DNA of 64,000 nucleotides from Betaproteobacteria bacterium (lineage in GTDB: Bacteria; Pseudomonadota; Gammaproteobacteria; Burkholderiales; JACQAP01), in the NCBI GenBank assembly GCA_016194905.1, contig JACQAP010000036.1:1-64000 (forward strand), given 5' to 3'. The notes beneath the pieces were generated by a model. The model was not told where the DNA came from. It searched no databases and saw nothing but the letters and a program-made list of their open reading frames with translations. This document shows positions 8,895 through 17,082 of the stretch, piece by piece (the first letter of the stretch is position 1; each line of letters opens with the position of its first letter). Made by a program: the position numbers and the translations under genes.

Positions 8895-9212
8895 GTGATT
8901 AACTGGAGAACGAATAAATCGTCCTTGTCTGGAGTTGTCGTGCTGGCGGGGTCGCTGGCCGCGATATCCTTGGACACGCTGGGTGCTGAACCGGAGCGCG
9001 GCCGTATGCTGCACGACACGCATTGCATTTCCTGCCATGGCACGCAAGTCTACAAACGCGACAGCAAGGTCGCGACGAACTACGAGGAGATACGCACGCA
9101 AGTCGTGCGCTGGGAGACCAATGTTTCCCTGCACTGGAGCGCCGGCGACATCGATGCCGTGACAACTTACCTCGCCCGGTCCTTCTACAAGGTACCCTGC
9201 CCGGTTTGTTGA
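8895..9212 (+). CDS. Small exported monoheme cytochrome c
   Basis: 105 aa from GTG 8895, preceded by CGGAGGTAAG. A signal segment (about residues 8-30, ending LGA) leads to EPERGRMLHDTHCISCHGTQVYKRD, with one CISCH heme motif. The protein then has WSAGDIDAVTTYLARSFYKVPCPVC. It ends in a CPVC motif, unusual for a cytochrome, which may bind a metal or form a disulfide. No obvious axial Met is seen; His or another residue may be the sixth ligand. It follows the DUF302 gene and probably forms an FNR-controlled pair with it. Confidence 0.8.
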   Translation: MINWRTNKSSLSGVVVLAGSLAAISLDTLGAEPERGRMLHDTHCISCHGTQVYKRDSKVATNYEEIRTQVVRWETNVSLHWSAGDIDAVTTYLARSFYKVPCPVC

Positions 9213-9309
9213 GCGAGCTCCTGGACATGGCCTGTGCGGATTCGGATTCCCACCGGTTCATCCGGGTCGGTACCATAAATAAATCTGCGCCGTTGCAATA
9301 CGTCCGACT

Positions 9310-11976
9310 TTGACTACCCGGAATCTCCAGCATTTGTTCGCTCCCCAATCGATCGCGGTCATCGGCGCGACCGGGCGAAACGGCAGTGTGGGGGCGGCGG
9401 TCACCCGAAACCTGCTCGACGGCGGATTCCGGGGGACGCTGCGTCTCGTCAATCCGAAGCATGATCGCGTGGGAGATCATCCTTGCTACCCGGGTGTGAG
9501 CAGCCTCGACATCGCCCCGCAGCTTGCGGTGATCTGCACGCCACCTGATTCGGTACCGGGACTCATCGCCGAACTGGGTGCCAAAGGCACAAAAGCCGCC
9601 ATCGTCCTGACGGCGGGCCTCGGCCATGCCTCCGATGGTTCCGGACGCACCCTTTCGCAAGCCATGCTGGACGCGGCGAACCCGCATCTGCTGCGCATCC
9701 TCGGCCCGAACTGCGTCGGATTGCTGTCACCCCATATTGGACTCAATGCAAGTTTTGCGCATGAGCCCGCTTTGCCGGGGAATCTCGCATTCTTGTCCCA
9801 ATCCGGCGCGCTCACCACCGCGTTGCTCGATTGGGCGCGTGCCCGTCGGATCGGTTTCTCCCATTTCGTGTCGCTCGGCGAATCCGCCGATGTCGACTTC
9901 GGCGACGTGCTCGACTATCTCGCCACGGATCCGGAAACGAAGGCGGTCCTGATGTATGTGGAAGCCATCAAGCATGCCCGCAAATTCATGTCGGCGGCGC
10001 GCGCGGCGGCGCGCAACAAACCGATTATCGTGGTCAAGGCGGGCCGTGCGCCGGAAGGCGCAAGAGCCGCCGCTTCGCACACCGGTGCCCTCGCAGGATC
10101 GGACGATGTGTATGACGCTGCGTTCCGACGCGCCGGCGCGTTGCGGGTTGCCACCACGAGCGATCTGTTTGTTGCCGCCGAAACCCTGGCGTGCGCCAGA
10201 CCCCTGTCCGGCGAGCGCCTCGCGATCCTTACCAACGGTGGCGGCCCGGGCGTGCTCGCGGCCGATGCAGTCAGCCTGGGCGGCGCCCAACTGGCCACAC
10301 TGTCCGACGCGACGATTGCCGGGCTCGATGGCATGTTGCCGGCGACCTGGTCGCATGCCAATCCGGTCGACATCATCGGCGATGCATCCACAGCGCGCTA
10401 CGTGGAATCCCTCAAGATCCTCGCCGCGGATCCGCAAATCGATGCGCTGCTGTTCATCCACGCACCCACTGCCATCGTGGACAGTACTTCGATCGCGCTC
10501 GCTTGCGCACCGCTGTTGCGCGATTGGGCTGCGCCGGTATTTTCGTGCTGGCTCGGCGGAAACGCGGTCGCGCGGGCGCGGCAGGTATTCGTCGATGCGG
10601 GCATTCCCACCTATGAGACGCCGGAGCAGGCTGCGACGGCCTTCCTGCAGGGTATGCAATATCGACGCAACCAGGAGATGCTGTTCGAAACGCCCCCTGC
10701 GGTGCCGGACGCCTTTACCCCGGAAACGGCCGCCGCACGGTCGATCGTAGACAATGCACTGCGCGAAAACAGGTCGCTGCTCGGCGAGCCGGAAGCGAAA
10801 GCGATTCTGCGTGCTTACGGGATTCCGGTGGTGGAGACGCGCATCGCACCCGACGTCGATTCGGCAATCAGCGCGGCGAGGGAGCTCGGTTTTCCGGTGG
10901 TCCTGAAGATTTTTTCGCCGGACATTTCGCACAAATCCGACGTCGGGGGCGTCGCCCTCGACATACAGACACCCGACATGCTGTTCGACGCGGCGACGAA
11001 AATGCTCGAGCGCGTGCGGGCATTGTGCCCGCAGGCCGCGCTGCGAGGATTTGCGGTTCAAAACATGATCAGGCGCCCGCGCGCTTTCGAGCTGATTGTC
11101 GGCGCAGCGACCGACCCGGTATTCGGCCCCATTATCCTGTTCGGACAGGGCGGCACCGGAACCGAACAGATCGCGGACACGGCCATCGCATTGCCTCCGC
11201 TCAATGCTTATCTGGTCCGCGACCTCATTTCCCGCACTCGCGTGGCGAAGCAACTCGCCGGTTACCGGGATCGCCCTGCGGCGGATCGCAAGGCGATCGA
11301 ATGCGTTCTCCTGCGGATCGCGCAACTGCTCACCGATATTGCGGAAGTGGCTGAGCTGGACATCAATCCTTTGCTCGCCGACGAGCACGGTGTTGTCGCC
11401 CTCGACGCGCGCATGCGGATCGCTCCCGCAATCAAGGAAGGATCCGATCGCTTCGCGATCCGGCCTTATCCGAATCACCTGGAAGAGCGGGTGGAGGTGG
11501 CGGGGCGGCAGGTGTTGGTCAGGCCCATCCGCCCGGAGGATGAGGCCGACTTCAAGGCGTTCATCTCCAGATCGGCAGCCGAGGACCCCTACTTCCGCTT
11601 CTTTCACCTGGCGCGCGAGTTACCGCATTCGCAGCTCGCGCGATTTACGCAGATCGACTACGACCGCGAGATGGCACTCATCGCTGTTTGCCAAGGCGAG
11701 TTGGTGGCGGAAGTGCGGGCTTTGACCGAACCCGGCAACCTGCGTGCGGAATTCTCCGTCCTGGTGCGTCCGGATTGGTCGGAAACGGGGCTGGACCGTG
11801 TGCTGCTTCTCCGGCTCATTGCCTACTGCCGCCAGCGCGGCACGGTGCAGCTTTTCGGCGACGTATTGCCAGGCAATCAACGCATGCTCGATGTGGCGGC
11901 AGCGCTTGGATTCCGCAATCTGCCCGATGCCGGGAGAACGATCAGGATAGAGTTGGAACTCGGTCGCCAAATCTGA
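9310..11976 (+). CDS. Pat/PatZ-type protein acetyltransferase: acyl-CoA synthetase (NDP-forming)-like fused to GNAT
   Basis: 888 aa, the normal length of the YfiQ/Pka/PatZ family. The order is a CoA-binding domain (IAVIGATGRNGSVG), a succinyl-CoA ligase-like domain (LSQSGALTTALLDWA, ASHTGALAGSDDVYDAAFRRAGALR), an ATP-grasp domain from about residue 490 (AKAILRAYGIPVVETR, KSDVGGVALDI) and a C-terminal GNAT domain from about 720 (VLVRPIRPEDEADFKAF). Family members acetylate lysines, classically on acetyl-CoA synthetase. TTG 9310 is taken as start because the family begins with this TTRNLQHLF stretch. No FNR box lies directly upstream; it may be read with the DUF302-cytochrome pair 97 bp before it. 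It would connect acetyl-CoA status, relevant to xfp-ackA, with enzyme activity. Confidence 0.85.
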   Translation: MTTRNLQHLFAPQSIAVIGATGRNGSVGAAVTRNLLDGGFRGTLRLVNPKHDRVGDHPCYPGVSSLDIAPQLAVICTPPDSVPGLIAELGAKGTKAAIVLTAGLGHASDGSGRTLSQAMLDAANPHLLRILGPNCVGLLSPHIGLNASFAHEPALPGNLAFLSQSGALTTALLDWARARRIGFSHFVSLGESADVDFGDVLDYLATDPETKAVLMYVEAIKHARKFMSAARAAARNKPIIVVKAGRAPEGARAAASHTGALAGSDDVYDAAFRRAGALRVATTSDLFVAAETLACARPLSGERLAILTNGGGPGVLAADAVSLGGAQLATLSDATIAGLDGMLPATWSHANPVDIIGDASTARYVESLKILAADPQIDALLFIHAPTAIVDSTSIALACAPLLRDWAAPVFSCWLGGNAVARARQVFVDAGIPTYETPEQAATAFLQGMQYRRNQEMLFETPPAVPDAFTPETAAARSIVDNALRENRSLLGEPEAKAILRAYGIPVVETRIAPDVDSAISAARELGFPVVLKIFSPDISHKSDVGGVALDIQTPDMLFDAATKMLERVRALCPQAALRGFAVQNMIRRPRAFELIVGAATDPVFGPIILFGQGGTGTEQIADTAIALPPLNAYLVRDLISRTRVAKQLAGYRDRPAADRKAIECVLLRIAQLLTDIAEVAELDINPLLADEHGVVALDARMRIAPAIKEGSDRFAIRPYPNHLEERVEVAGRQVLVRPIRPEDEADFKAFISRSAAEDPYFRFFHLARELPHSQLARFTQIDYDREMALIAVCQGELVAEVRALTEPGNLRAEFSVLVRPDWSETGLDRVLLLRLIAYCRQRGTVQLFGDVLPGNQRMLDVAAALGFRNLPDAGRTIRIELELGRQI

Positions 11977-12536
11977 GGCCGCAACCCACGCGGTGCTGTT
12001 CGCTGCCGATTCAGTACCCTTTTGCAGAAACTGGCCAGCGCCTTGACGTCGCCCGCACCAGGCTCACGAGACGTCGGGTCTGGCAGTTTGTTCGCCGCCC
12101 CATGCGGGCTTCGGATGATCGGGCGAGAAGACATGAGCCATCGGACAGACGGCCATGTTGCAGCGTTGCAGGCGCATGCACGCCGATATACCTTCGTCCA
12201 AGGCTACCCATTTTCCAACGACGGCGCACCATCCCAATGGCGAATTGAACATATGTGGCTCTCTCTTAGACTGGAACGGGTTCCGATACCGCAAAGGTCA
12301 TCCCACGTTCCCATGCAGGCCAGTCTACGATTTCCGCATCGAAGGAGTTTGATCTGGATCAAGATGATGAGGGGATGGTCGCGTCTTGTTGGACATGGGT
12401 TGGTTTCCCCGATCGGGGCCTGGCCGGACGCGGCGCAGCAGACGCGACGACGGTATTCCCGGGACATGATCCTGGAAAAATTTGCGCCCGGGGAACAAAG
12501 CCGGAAAATAGCGGTTTCCTCTTTCTTGTCGCGTTT
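11977..12536. other. 560-bp gap before the sensor kinase
   Basis: No gene is recognised on either strand. The only clear element is the FNR box at 12349-12362 near the 3' end. The long frame that reaches upstream to 12375 is an open extension of the kinase frame, not a likely coding start, since the implied transcription start lies downstream of it. Confidence 0.45.
12349..12362 (+). promoter_or_regulatory. FNR/ANR-type box TTGATCTGGATCAA
   Basis: Perfect consensus, centre 12355.5. It implies a transcript starting near 12397 into the kinase/regulator operon. The -10 region (TCTTGT) is poor, so activation strength is uncertain. Confidence 0.7.
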
Positions 12537-14201
12537 ATGCGCAGACGCTGTTCTTCTGTAGCTGCTTTCTGCGTCGGTTGCGGGGGCATGACCGGGTTCG
12601 CCTGGGCCCAGCAGGCATCGGCTTCGGCGGCCATCCCGGGGAATGCACCGATCTGGTGGTTTGGCTGCGCGATCGTCGCGCTCGGCGTAGCGTTGGTCGT
12701 TGCGGCGCGCTCTGCGCGTTTGCTCGACGACAAGGCCCGGTTCGAGGCCATTGTCCAGTCGGCGATGGACGCAATCATTACCGTCGATTCCGGGAAGCGC
12801 ATCGTCCTGTTCAACGATGCCGCGGAACAAATGTTCGGCTGCAGCAGATCCGAAGCCATCGGCGAGCCGCTCGACCGTTTCATTCCCGAGCGGTTCCGCG
12901 CCGCGCACAGCGCCCACGTCGAGCGCTTCGCGCGCACCGGCAATACGTCACGGCGCATGGGCCTGCAGTCCGCATTGTGGGCACTGCGTGCCGACGGCGC
13001 CGAGTTTCCAATCGAAGCATCGATTTCGCTGGCCAAGGCCGGCGGCCAGAAGCTGCTCACGGTGATCATCCGCGACATTACCGAACGCATGACCGCCGCG
13101 CACGAACTTGAACGGGCGCGCGAGCAGGTAAGGGCGGGCGAGCTGCGACTCAATGCAATCGTGCAGTCGGCGATGGATGCGATCATTACCGTCGATTCCG
13201 ATCAGCATATCGTGCTGTTCAACGCTGCGGCCGAGAAGATGTTCGGTTGCGGCGTTGCCGAGGCAACGGGGGGGTCGCTCGATCGATTCATTCCGCAACG
13301 CATGCGTGCAAGTCACCGTGCGCACGTCGATCACTTCTCCCGCACCGGAGAAACATCCAGGCGCATGGGCGTCCGGTCGATACTGCTGGCATTGCGGGCC
13401 GATGGGACGGAATTTCCGATCGAGGCATCGATCTCCCAGGCGGTCGTCGGCGACCAGAAGCTGCTCACGGTGATCCTGCACGACATTACGGAGCGCACCC
13501 GGGCGGAGGAGGAAATCCGGCGTGCAAACGACGAACTCCACGAACTCTCGCTGGCAATGATCGAGGTACGCGAAACCGAGCGTACCCGGATCGCCCGCGA
13601 ACTGCACGATGAACTCGGACAGGTCCTGACCGCGCTCAAGATGGACGTGGAGCTGTTCAGCGGAAAAATCCCCCAAGACCGTGCCGATCTCGCGGAACAT
13701 GTGGCTTCCATGAATAGGCTGCTCGATTCGACGGTTGCCACCACGCGTAGGATTTCGAGCGATTTGCGCCCGCTCGTGCTCGACGATCTGGGTCTTGGCG
13801 CGGCGGCGGAGTGGTTGATCGAAAGCCTGGCCCAGCGCGCGGGCATTGCCTTCGAACTGAAAATCGATCCGTCCTGCGCCGATCTCGGCGAACCGCATGC
13901 GTCGACGCTGTTTCGGGTCATGCAGGAATCGCTGACCAACGTCGCGCGCCATGCGCGGGCGACCCGCGTCGCAGTGCGGCTGATGCGCGCAGGCGGCGAT
14001 GCGGTGCTCACCATCGCCGACAATGGCGTCGGAATGAAATCCGATGCACGCGCGAAACCCGGTTCGTTCGGTTTGCGGGGCATACGAGAGCGCATATTGC
14101 TTCTCGGCGGGGTGTTGAGCATCGTTAGCGAACCCTCCGGGGGTACCACCGTGTCGGCCCGCCTGCCGATGCCGATCACGGCCAGCCGGGAGAATGCATG
14201 A
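12537..14201 (+). CDS. Sensor histidine kinase, two PAS domains plus HisKA_3/HATPase_c (NarX/DosS class)
   Basis: 554 aa from ATG 12537. An earlier in-frame ATG at 12375 would lie upstream of the predicted FNR-dependent transcript start, though no strong ribosome site decides the matter. An N-terminal hydrophobic stretch and a second segment around residues 40-60 suggest membrane anchoring. PAS 1 (about 72-184) and PAS 2 (208-320) are near copies. The HisKA_3 dimerisation box ETERTRIARELHDELGQ carries the phospho-accepting His at about residue 357. The HATPase part has TLFRVMQESLTNVARHA, DNGVG and GSFGLRGIRERI. The stop overlaps the downstream regulator start (ATGA), so the pair is translationally coupled. 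The ligand is unknown; no heme-binding GAF domain of the DosS type is seen. Confidence 0.9.
   Translation: MRRRCSSVAAFCVGCGGMTGFAWAQQASASAAIPGNAPIWWFGCAIVALGVALVVAARSARLLDDKARFEAIVQSAMDAIITVDSGKRIVLFNDAAEQMFGCSRSEAIGEPLDRFIPERFRAAHSAHVERFARTGNTSRRMGLQSALWALRADGAEFPIEASISLAKAGGQKLLTVIIRDITERMTAAHELERAREQVRAGELRLNAIVQSAMDAIITVDSDQHIVLFNAAAEKMFGCGVAEATGGSLDRFIPQRMRASHRAHVDHFSRTGETSRRMGVRSILLALRADGTEFPIEASISQAVVGDQKLLTVILHDITERTRAEEEIRRANDELHELSLAMIEVRETERTRIARELHDELGQVLTALKMDVELFSGKIPQDRADLAEHVASMNRLLDSTVATTRRISSDLRPLVLDDLGLGAAAEWLIESLAQRAGIAFELKIDPSCADLGEPHASTLFRVMQESLTNVARHARATRVAVRLMRAGGDAVLTIADNGVGMKSDARAKPGSFGLRGIRERILLLGGVLSIVSEPSGGTTVSARLPMPITASRENA
12750..13497 (+). repeat. Intragenic duplication of the PAS-coding segment (period 408 bp)
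   Basis: Segment 12750-13089 reappears at 13158-13497. Long stretches are almost identical, for example CAGTCGGCGATGGA followed by ATCATTACCGTCGATTCC in both copies. The period is exactly 136 codons. Confidence 0.85.
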
Positions 14202-14842
14202 CCACGCGAATTCTTGTCGCCGATGACCACGCAATCGTGCGCGAGGGACTGCGCCGCATCCTCGCGGCCGACCCGACATTCGTCGTCATGGGAGAGGCGA
14301 GTGACGGCAACGAGGTGATGGCCGCGGTGCGGGCCGGCGGTTTCGAAGTGCTGCTGCTCGATCTCTCGATGCCGGGTCGCAGCGGAATAGAGTTGCTGAA
14401 GCGGGTGAAGGAGGAACGTCCTGAGTTGAGCGTGCTTGTGCTTTCGATGCACGCCGAACAGCAGTACGCGGTACGGGCGATTCGCGCCGGCGCGTCTGGA
14501 TATCTTACCAAGGACACCGCGGCGACCCAGCTGACCGCCGCCATTCGCAAGGTCGCCTCCGGGGGACTGTTCATTACGCCCGCGGTCGCGGAAGCGCTGG
14601 CTCGTGGGCTGCAGTCACCAGACGGCGGGTTGCCCCACAAGCGGCTCACCGATCGCGAGTTCGAAATTTTCCTGATGCTGGCCAAGGGAGAATCCGTGAC
14701 CGGTATCGCGGAGCGCCTCAGCCTGAGCGTCAAGACGGCGAGTACGCACAAGACCCATATTCTGGAAAAGATGAAGCTCGGTTCGATCGCCGAGCTGGTC
14801 CGCTACGCGCTCGAGCACAGCCTTCTGGATTCCCAGACCTAG
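14198..14842 (+). CDS. NarL/LuxR-family response regulator
   Basis: 214 aa, normal for the family. The receiver domain has the acidic pair D9-D10, phosphorylation site D55 in LLLDLSMPGRSG, a Ser/Thr position in VLVLSMHAEQQ and the Lys of GYLTKDTA. A C-terminal LuxR-type helix-turn-helix covers about 146-206 (LTDREFEIFLMLAKGES, LSLSVKTASTHKTHILEKM). It overlaps the sensor kinase gene by 4 bp and is its evident partner. The closest known systems by architecture are NarXL, NreBC and DosSR, all tied to oxygen, nitrate or NO. Its target sites are unknown; palindromes at 14877-14890 and 14968-14977 just downstream are candidates. Confidence 0.92.
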   Translation: MTTRILVADDHAIVREGLRRILAADPTFVVMGEASDGNEVMAAVRAGGFEVLLLDLSMPGRSGIELLKRVKEERPELSVLVLSMHAEQQYAVRAIRAGASGYLTKDTAATQLTAAIRKVASGGLFITPAVAEALARGLQSPDGGLPHKRLTDREFEIFLMLAKGESVTGIAERLSLSVKTASTHKTHILEKMKLGSIAELVRYALEHSLLDSQT

Positions 14843-14876
14843 AAGCAAGCGGGTTCCCGCCCCTTCCCTTTCCGAG

Positions 14877-14977
14877 TAGGAGTTTTCCTAAAAGCGGCCG
14901 TACGGCTTCTGCGGTCGTGTTTCGTCCAGTGTTGAGGGGGAGGACGCCTGCCGGCGCCTCCCCGATAGGAATATTCC
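14877..14977. promoter_or_regulatory. Three inverted repeats between the NarL-type regulator and the receiver gene
   Basis: TAGGA-N4-TCCTA lies at 14877-14890. GGGGAGG/CCTCCCC (14937-14943 and 14957-14963) can form a GC-rich hairpin. The perfect palindrome GGAATATTCC lies at 14968-14977. The first and last look like operator sites, the middle one like a terminator stem without a T run. No FNR box is present in this promoter region. Confidence 0.4.
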
Positions 14978-15083
14978 GATGTCAGACCGGATTTTCCCAG
15001 CTGACAGAATCAGCGTCCGCCGATGGTGCGGCTGTGCTCGTCTCTCCAAACTGCGAGACATGCATAAAGCTGGCGGCAACCCA

Positions 15084-15467
15084 ATGAATATCTTCGTGGT
15101 GGAAGGCTCACCCGAAATCAGAAAGCGGCTCGTTTCGATGGTTCGGAGGGTTGCCGGCATCAACGTGATCGGGGAGGCGGATGCGGTGAGCGAAGCAATC
15201 GACGACATACTGCGCGGCCCCGCGGACACGCTGCTGCTAGGTCTGCGGCCCATCGCGGGTGTCGATCTCGATGGCCTGGCTCGCCTGAAACAGTCCCGCC
15301 CGCAACTGCGCGTGATCGTGCTCACCAACTTCGCTACCCCGCAATACCGCCAAGCAAGCCTTTCGGCCGGTGCGGAATTCTGTCTCGACAAATCCCAGGA
15401 ATTCGGCCTTGTTCCCGGAATCCTGCGCAGGTGGCTCGATGCGGCCGGAGATCGACCGGTCGCTTGA
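15084..15467 (+). CDS. Stand-alone receiver-like protein lacking the phospho-Asp
   Basis: 127 aa from ATG 15084; an upstream ATG at 15060 is also possible. The fold is a CheY-like receiver (MNIFVVEGSPEIRKRLVSMV, RVIVLTNFATPQYRQASLSAGAEFCLDKS). The conserved phosphorylation site is changed: the usual LLLD is LLLGL, so Asp is Gly, and the acidic pocket reads VEG rather than DD. The Thr and Lys switch residues remain. It therefore cannot work by normal phosphorylation and may act by protein binding. It has no output domain and is followed 40 bp later by the FNR-type regulator, so the two are probably one operon. Confidence 0.75.
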   Translation: MNIFVVEGSPEIRKRLVSMVRRVAGINVIGEADAVSEAIDDILRGPADTLLLGLRPIAGVDLDGLARLKQSRPQLRVIVLTNFATPQYRQASLSAGAEFCLDKSQEFGLVPGILRRWLDAAGDRPVA

Positions 15468-15507
15468 ACGAAGGCCCGACTGCATACCACTCATAAAGGA
15501 GAGAGCG

Positions 15508-16386
15508 ATGTACGACTCGGAATTTGTTAGCACCGAATCGACCAACGGGACCGCAACCCCGCTTGTTTCCCCGCACGCGGCCGTGCCTCACAACCGGTCG
15601 ATGGTCAGCCTCTCGGAAGTGGCGGCCATGCTCGGCGTCCCGATCGACGTTCCCACAGGCATGACCGACGTCGAATTCCCAGTCCGGCGTCTTCAGCCGG
15701 GCGAGACGCTTTGCCGGGCCGGGGACGAATTCGACGCCTTGTATGTCGTGCGATCCGGGTTCCTCAAGACAGTCAGTTTCGACGGGACCGGCAACGAGCA
15801 GGTGCTGGCCTTCCCGATGCGCGGAGACGCCATCGGTCTCGACGGCTTCGACCAGGGGCACTACACAGCGGATGCAATCGCGCTGGAGTCCTGTCACGTC
15901 ATCATCGTGCCCTTCGCGCGCATTGCCGGGCTTGCACACCGTATCCCCGGTATCGAGCGCCTCATCTACTCCATCTTCAACCGCGAGCTGGTGCACAGGC
16001 AGAACATGGTCCGGCTGCTGGGGATGCTCAACGCGGAAGCACGCGTCGCCGCCTTCCTGCTCGACCTGTCGGAGCGCTTCGGACGCCTGGGTTGCTCGAA
16101 GTCCTCTTTCGTCCTGCGCATGACGCGCCAGGAACTGGGCAGCTATCTCGGCATAAAACTCGAGACGGTCAGCCGGGCGCTGTCGGCGTTCGCCGCTTCG
16201 GGCGTGATGGATGTCAGTCGCCGCGAGATGGTGTTGAACGACGTGGAAGGGCTGCGGCGCAAGCTTGAATCGCCGGCCGCCAAGGATCTTGCGCGCCGCA
16301 CCCGCCATGAGGGGGCGGTCGGCTCGATGTCTTCGTCTGCGCGGGTTGCGTCGCGGGCGGTGTCCTGGTCGCCGATGGCCGCCTGA
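15508..16386 (+). CDS. CRP/FNR-family regulator without the FNR iron-sulfur cysteines
   Basis: 292 aa from ATG 15508, preceded by AAAGGAGAGAG. The cNMP-like sensor domain (about 56-140) is FNR-like (LQPGETLCRAGDEFDALYVVRSG). The DNA-binding helix-turn-helix TRQELGSYLGIKLETVSRAL (206-225) keeps E219, S222 and R223, the residues that read TTGAT-N4-ATCAA in FNR. Cysteines occur only at 69, 129 and 196; 129 aligns with FNR C122, but the N-terminal C-x2-C cluster that ligates 4Fe-4S is missing. It therefore resembles DNR/FixK-like proteins in lacking the oxygen-labile cluster. The C-terminus runs about 45 residues past the normal FNR end. It is the obvious candidate to bind the FNR boxes of this window. 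Confidence 0.88.
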   Translation: MYDSEFVSTESTNGTATPLVSPHAAVPHNRSMVSLSEVAAMLGVPIDVPTGMTDVEFPVRRLQPGETLCRAGDEFDALYVVRSGFLKTVSFDGTGNEQVLAFPMRGDAIGLDGFDQGHYTADAIALESCHVIIVPFARIAGLAHRIPGIERLIYSIFNRELVHRQNMVRLLGMLNAEARVAAFLLDLSERFGRLGCSKSSFVLRMTRQELGSYLGIKLETVSRALSAFAASGVMDVSRREMVLNDVEGLRRKLESPAAKDLARRTRHEGAVGSMSSSARVASRAVSWSPMAA

Positions 16387-16460
16387 ACCGGCGCTGCCAA
16401 ACGACGGCAGTCGCTTTTACCGATTGAAGTTCACTCATCTCTAGTCAGGAGGAGACAACC

Positions 16461-16907
16461 ATGTATCGACGTATTCTCATCGCGACGGATGGCTCGCGCC
16501 TGTCCCGCAAGGCGATCGAAGAAGGTGTCGCGCTGGCACGTTCGGTCGGCGCGTCGATAGTCGGGTTCCATGCGCGTCCGCCGGTGATGCTGCCCTACTA
16601 CGCCGAGCCGGCGATCGTGCTTCCCGAGAAAACCGAAAAGTTGATGGAGAAGCAGGGCATCGACGCCGCCAAGAGATATCTGACGAGGATCGAAGCGATC
16701 GCGAAAAAGGCGGGGGTCGCGTTCAAGGGCGTCCAAATCGTCGATCCGTCTCCCGCCGATTCGATCGTCAGGGTTGCGAAAAAGGAGAAATGCGAACTGA
16801 TCGTCATGGCTTCGCATGGTCGCCGCGGCATTTCGCGCCTGTTGCTGGGAAGCGAAACCAATCACGTCCTCACGCGCTCGCGCATGCCGGTACTGGTGGT
16901 GCGCTGA
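16461..16907 (+). CDS. Universal stress protein, copy 1 of tandem pair
   Basis: 148 aa, single UspA domain, ATG 16461 preceded by AGGAGGAG. The N-terminus MYRRILIATDGSRLS holds the conserved ATDGS loop. The C-terminal HGRRGISRLLLGSETNHVLTRS matches the ATP-binding glycine-rich motif of nucleotide-binding Usp proteins. It is cytoplasmic and probably a dimer. It lies 74 bp after the FNR-type regulator with no FNR box, so co-transcription with that regulator is possible. The gene downstream is a diverged duplicate. Confidence 0.92.
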   Translation: MYRRILIATDGSRLSRKAIEEGVALARSVGASIVGFHARPPVMLPYYAEPAIVLPEKTEKLMEKQGIDAAKRYLTRIEAIAKKAGVAFKGVQIVDPSPADSIVRVAKKEKCELIVMASHGRRGISRLLLGSETNHVLTRSRMPVLVVR

Positions 16908-17082
16908 TAACCGGCTGCCGGAACTGAGTCTGTCCGAGAGTTCGATAGAAAGGATCCGTTGTCTCCGCGGGTTGCGCCGCGGGCCGTGTCGCTGTCGCAG
17001 ATGGCCGCGTAAACCCGCATTGCAGGACTATGAAAGCACTTTTGCCAATTGAACCTCATGCTTTTGTCGGGAGGAGATAGAC

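Noticed and set aside
9727-11607. 626-codon minus-strand frame opposite the Pat-type gene
   Set aside because: It mirrors codon structure of the sense gene and has no recognisable domain or ribosome site.
12948-14279. 443-codon minus-strand frame opposite the sensor kinase
   Set aside because: Antisense shadow; the sense strand encodes complete PAS, HisKA_3 and HATPase motifs.
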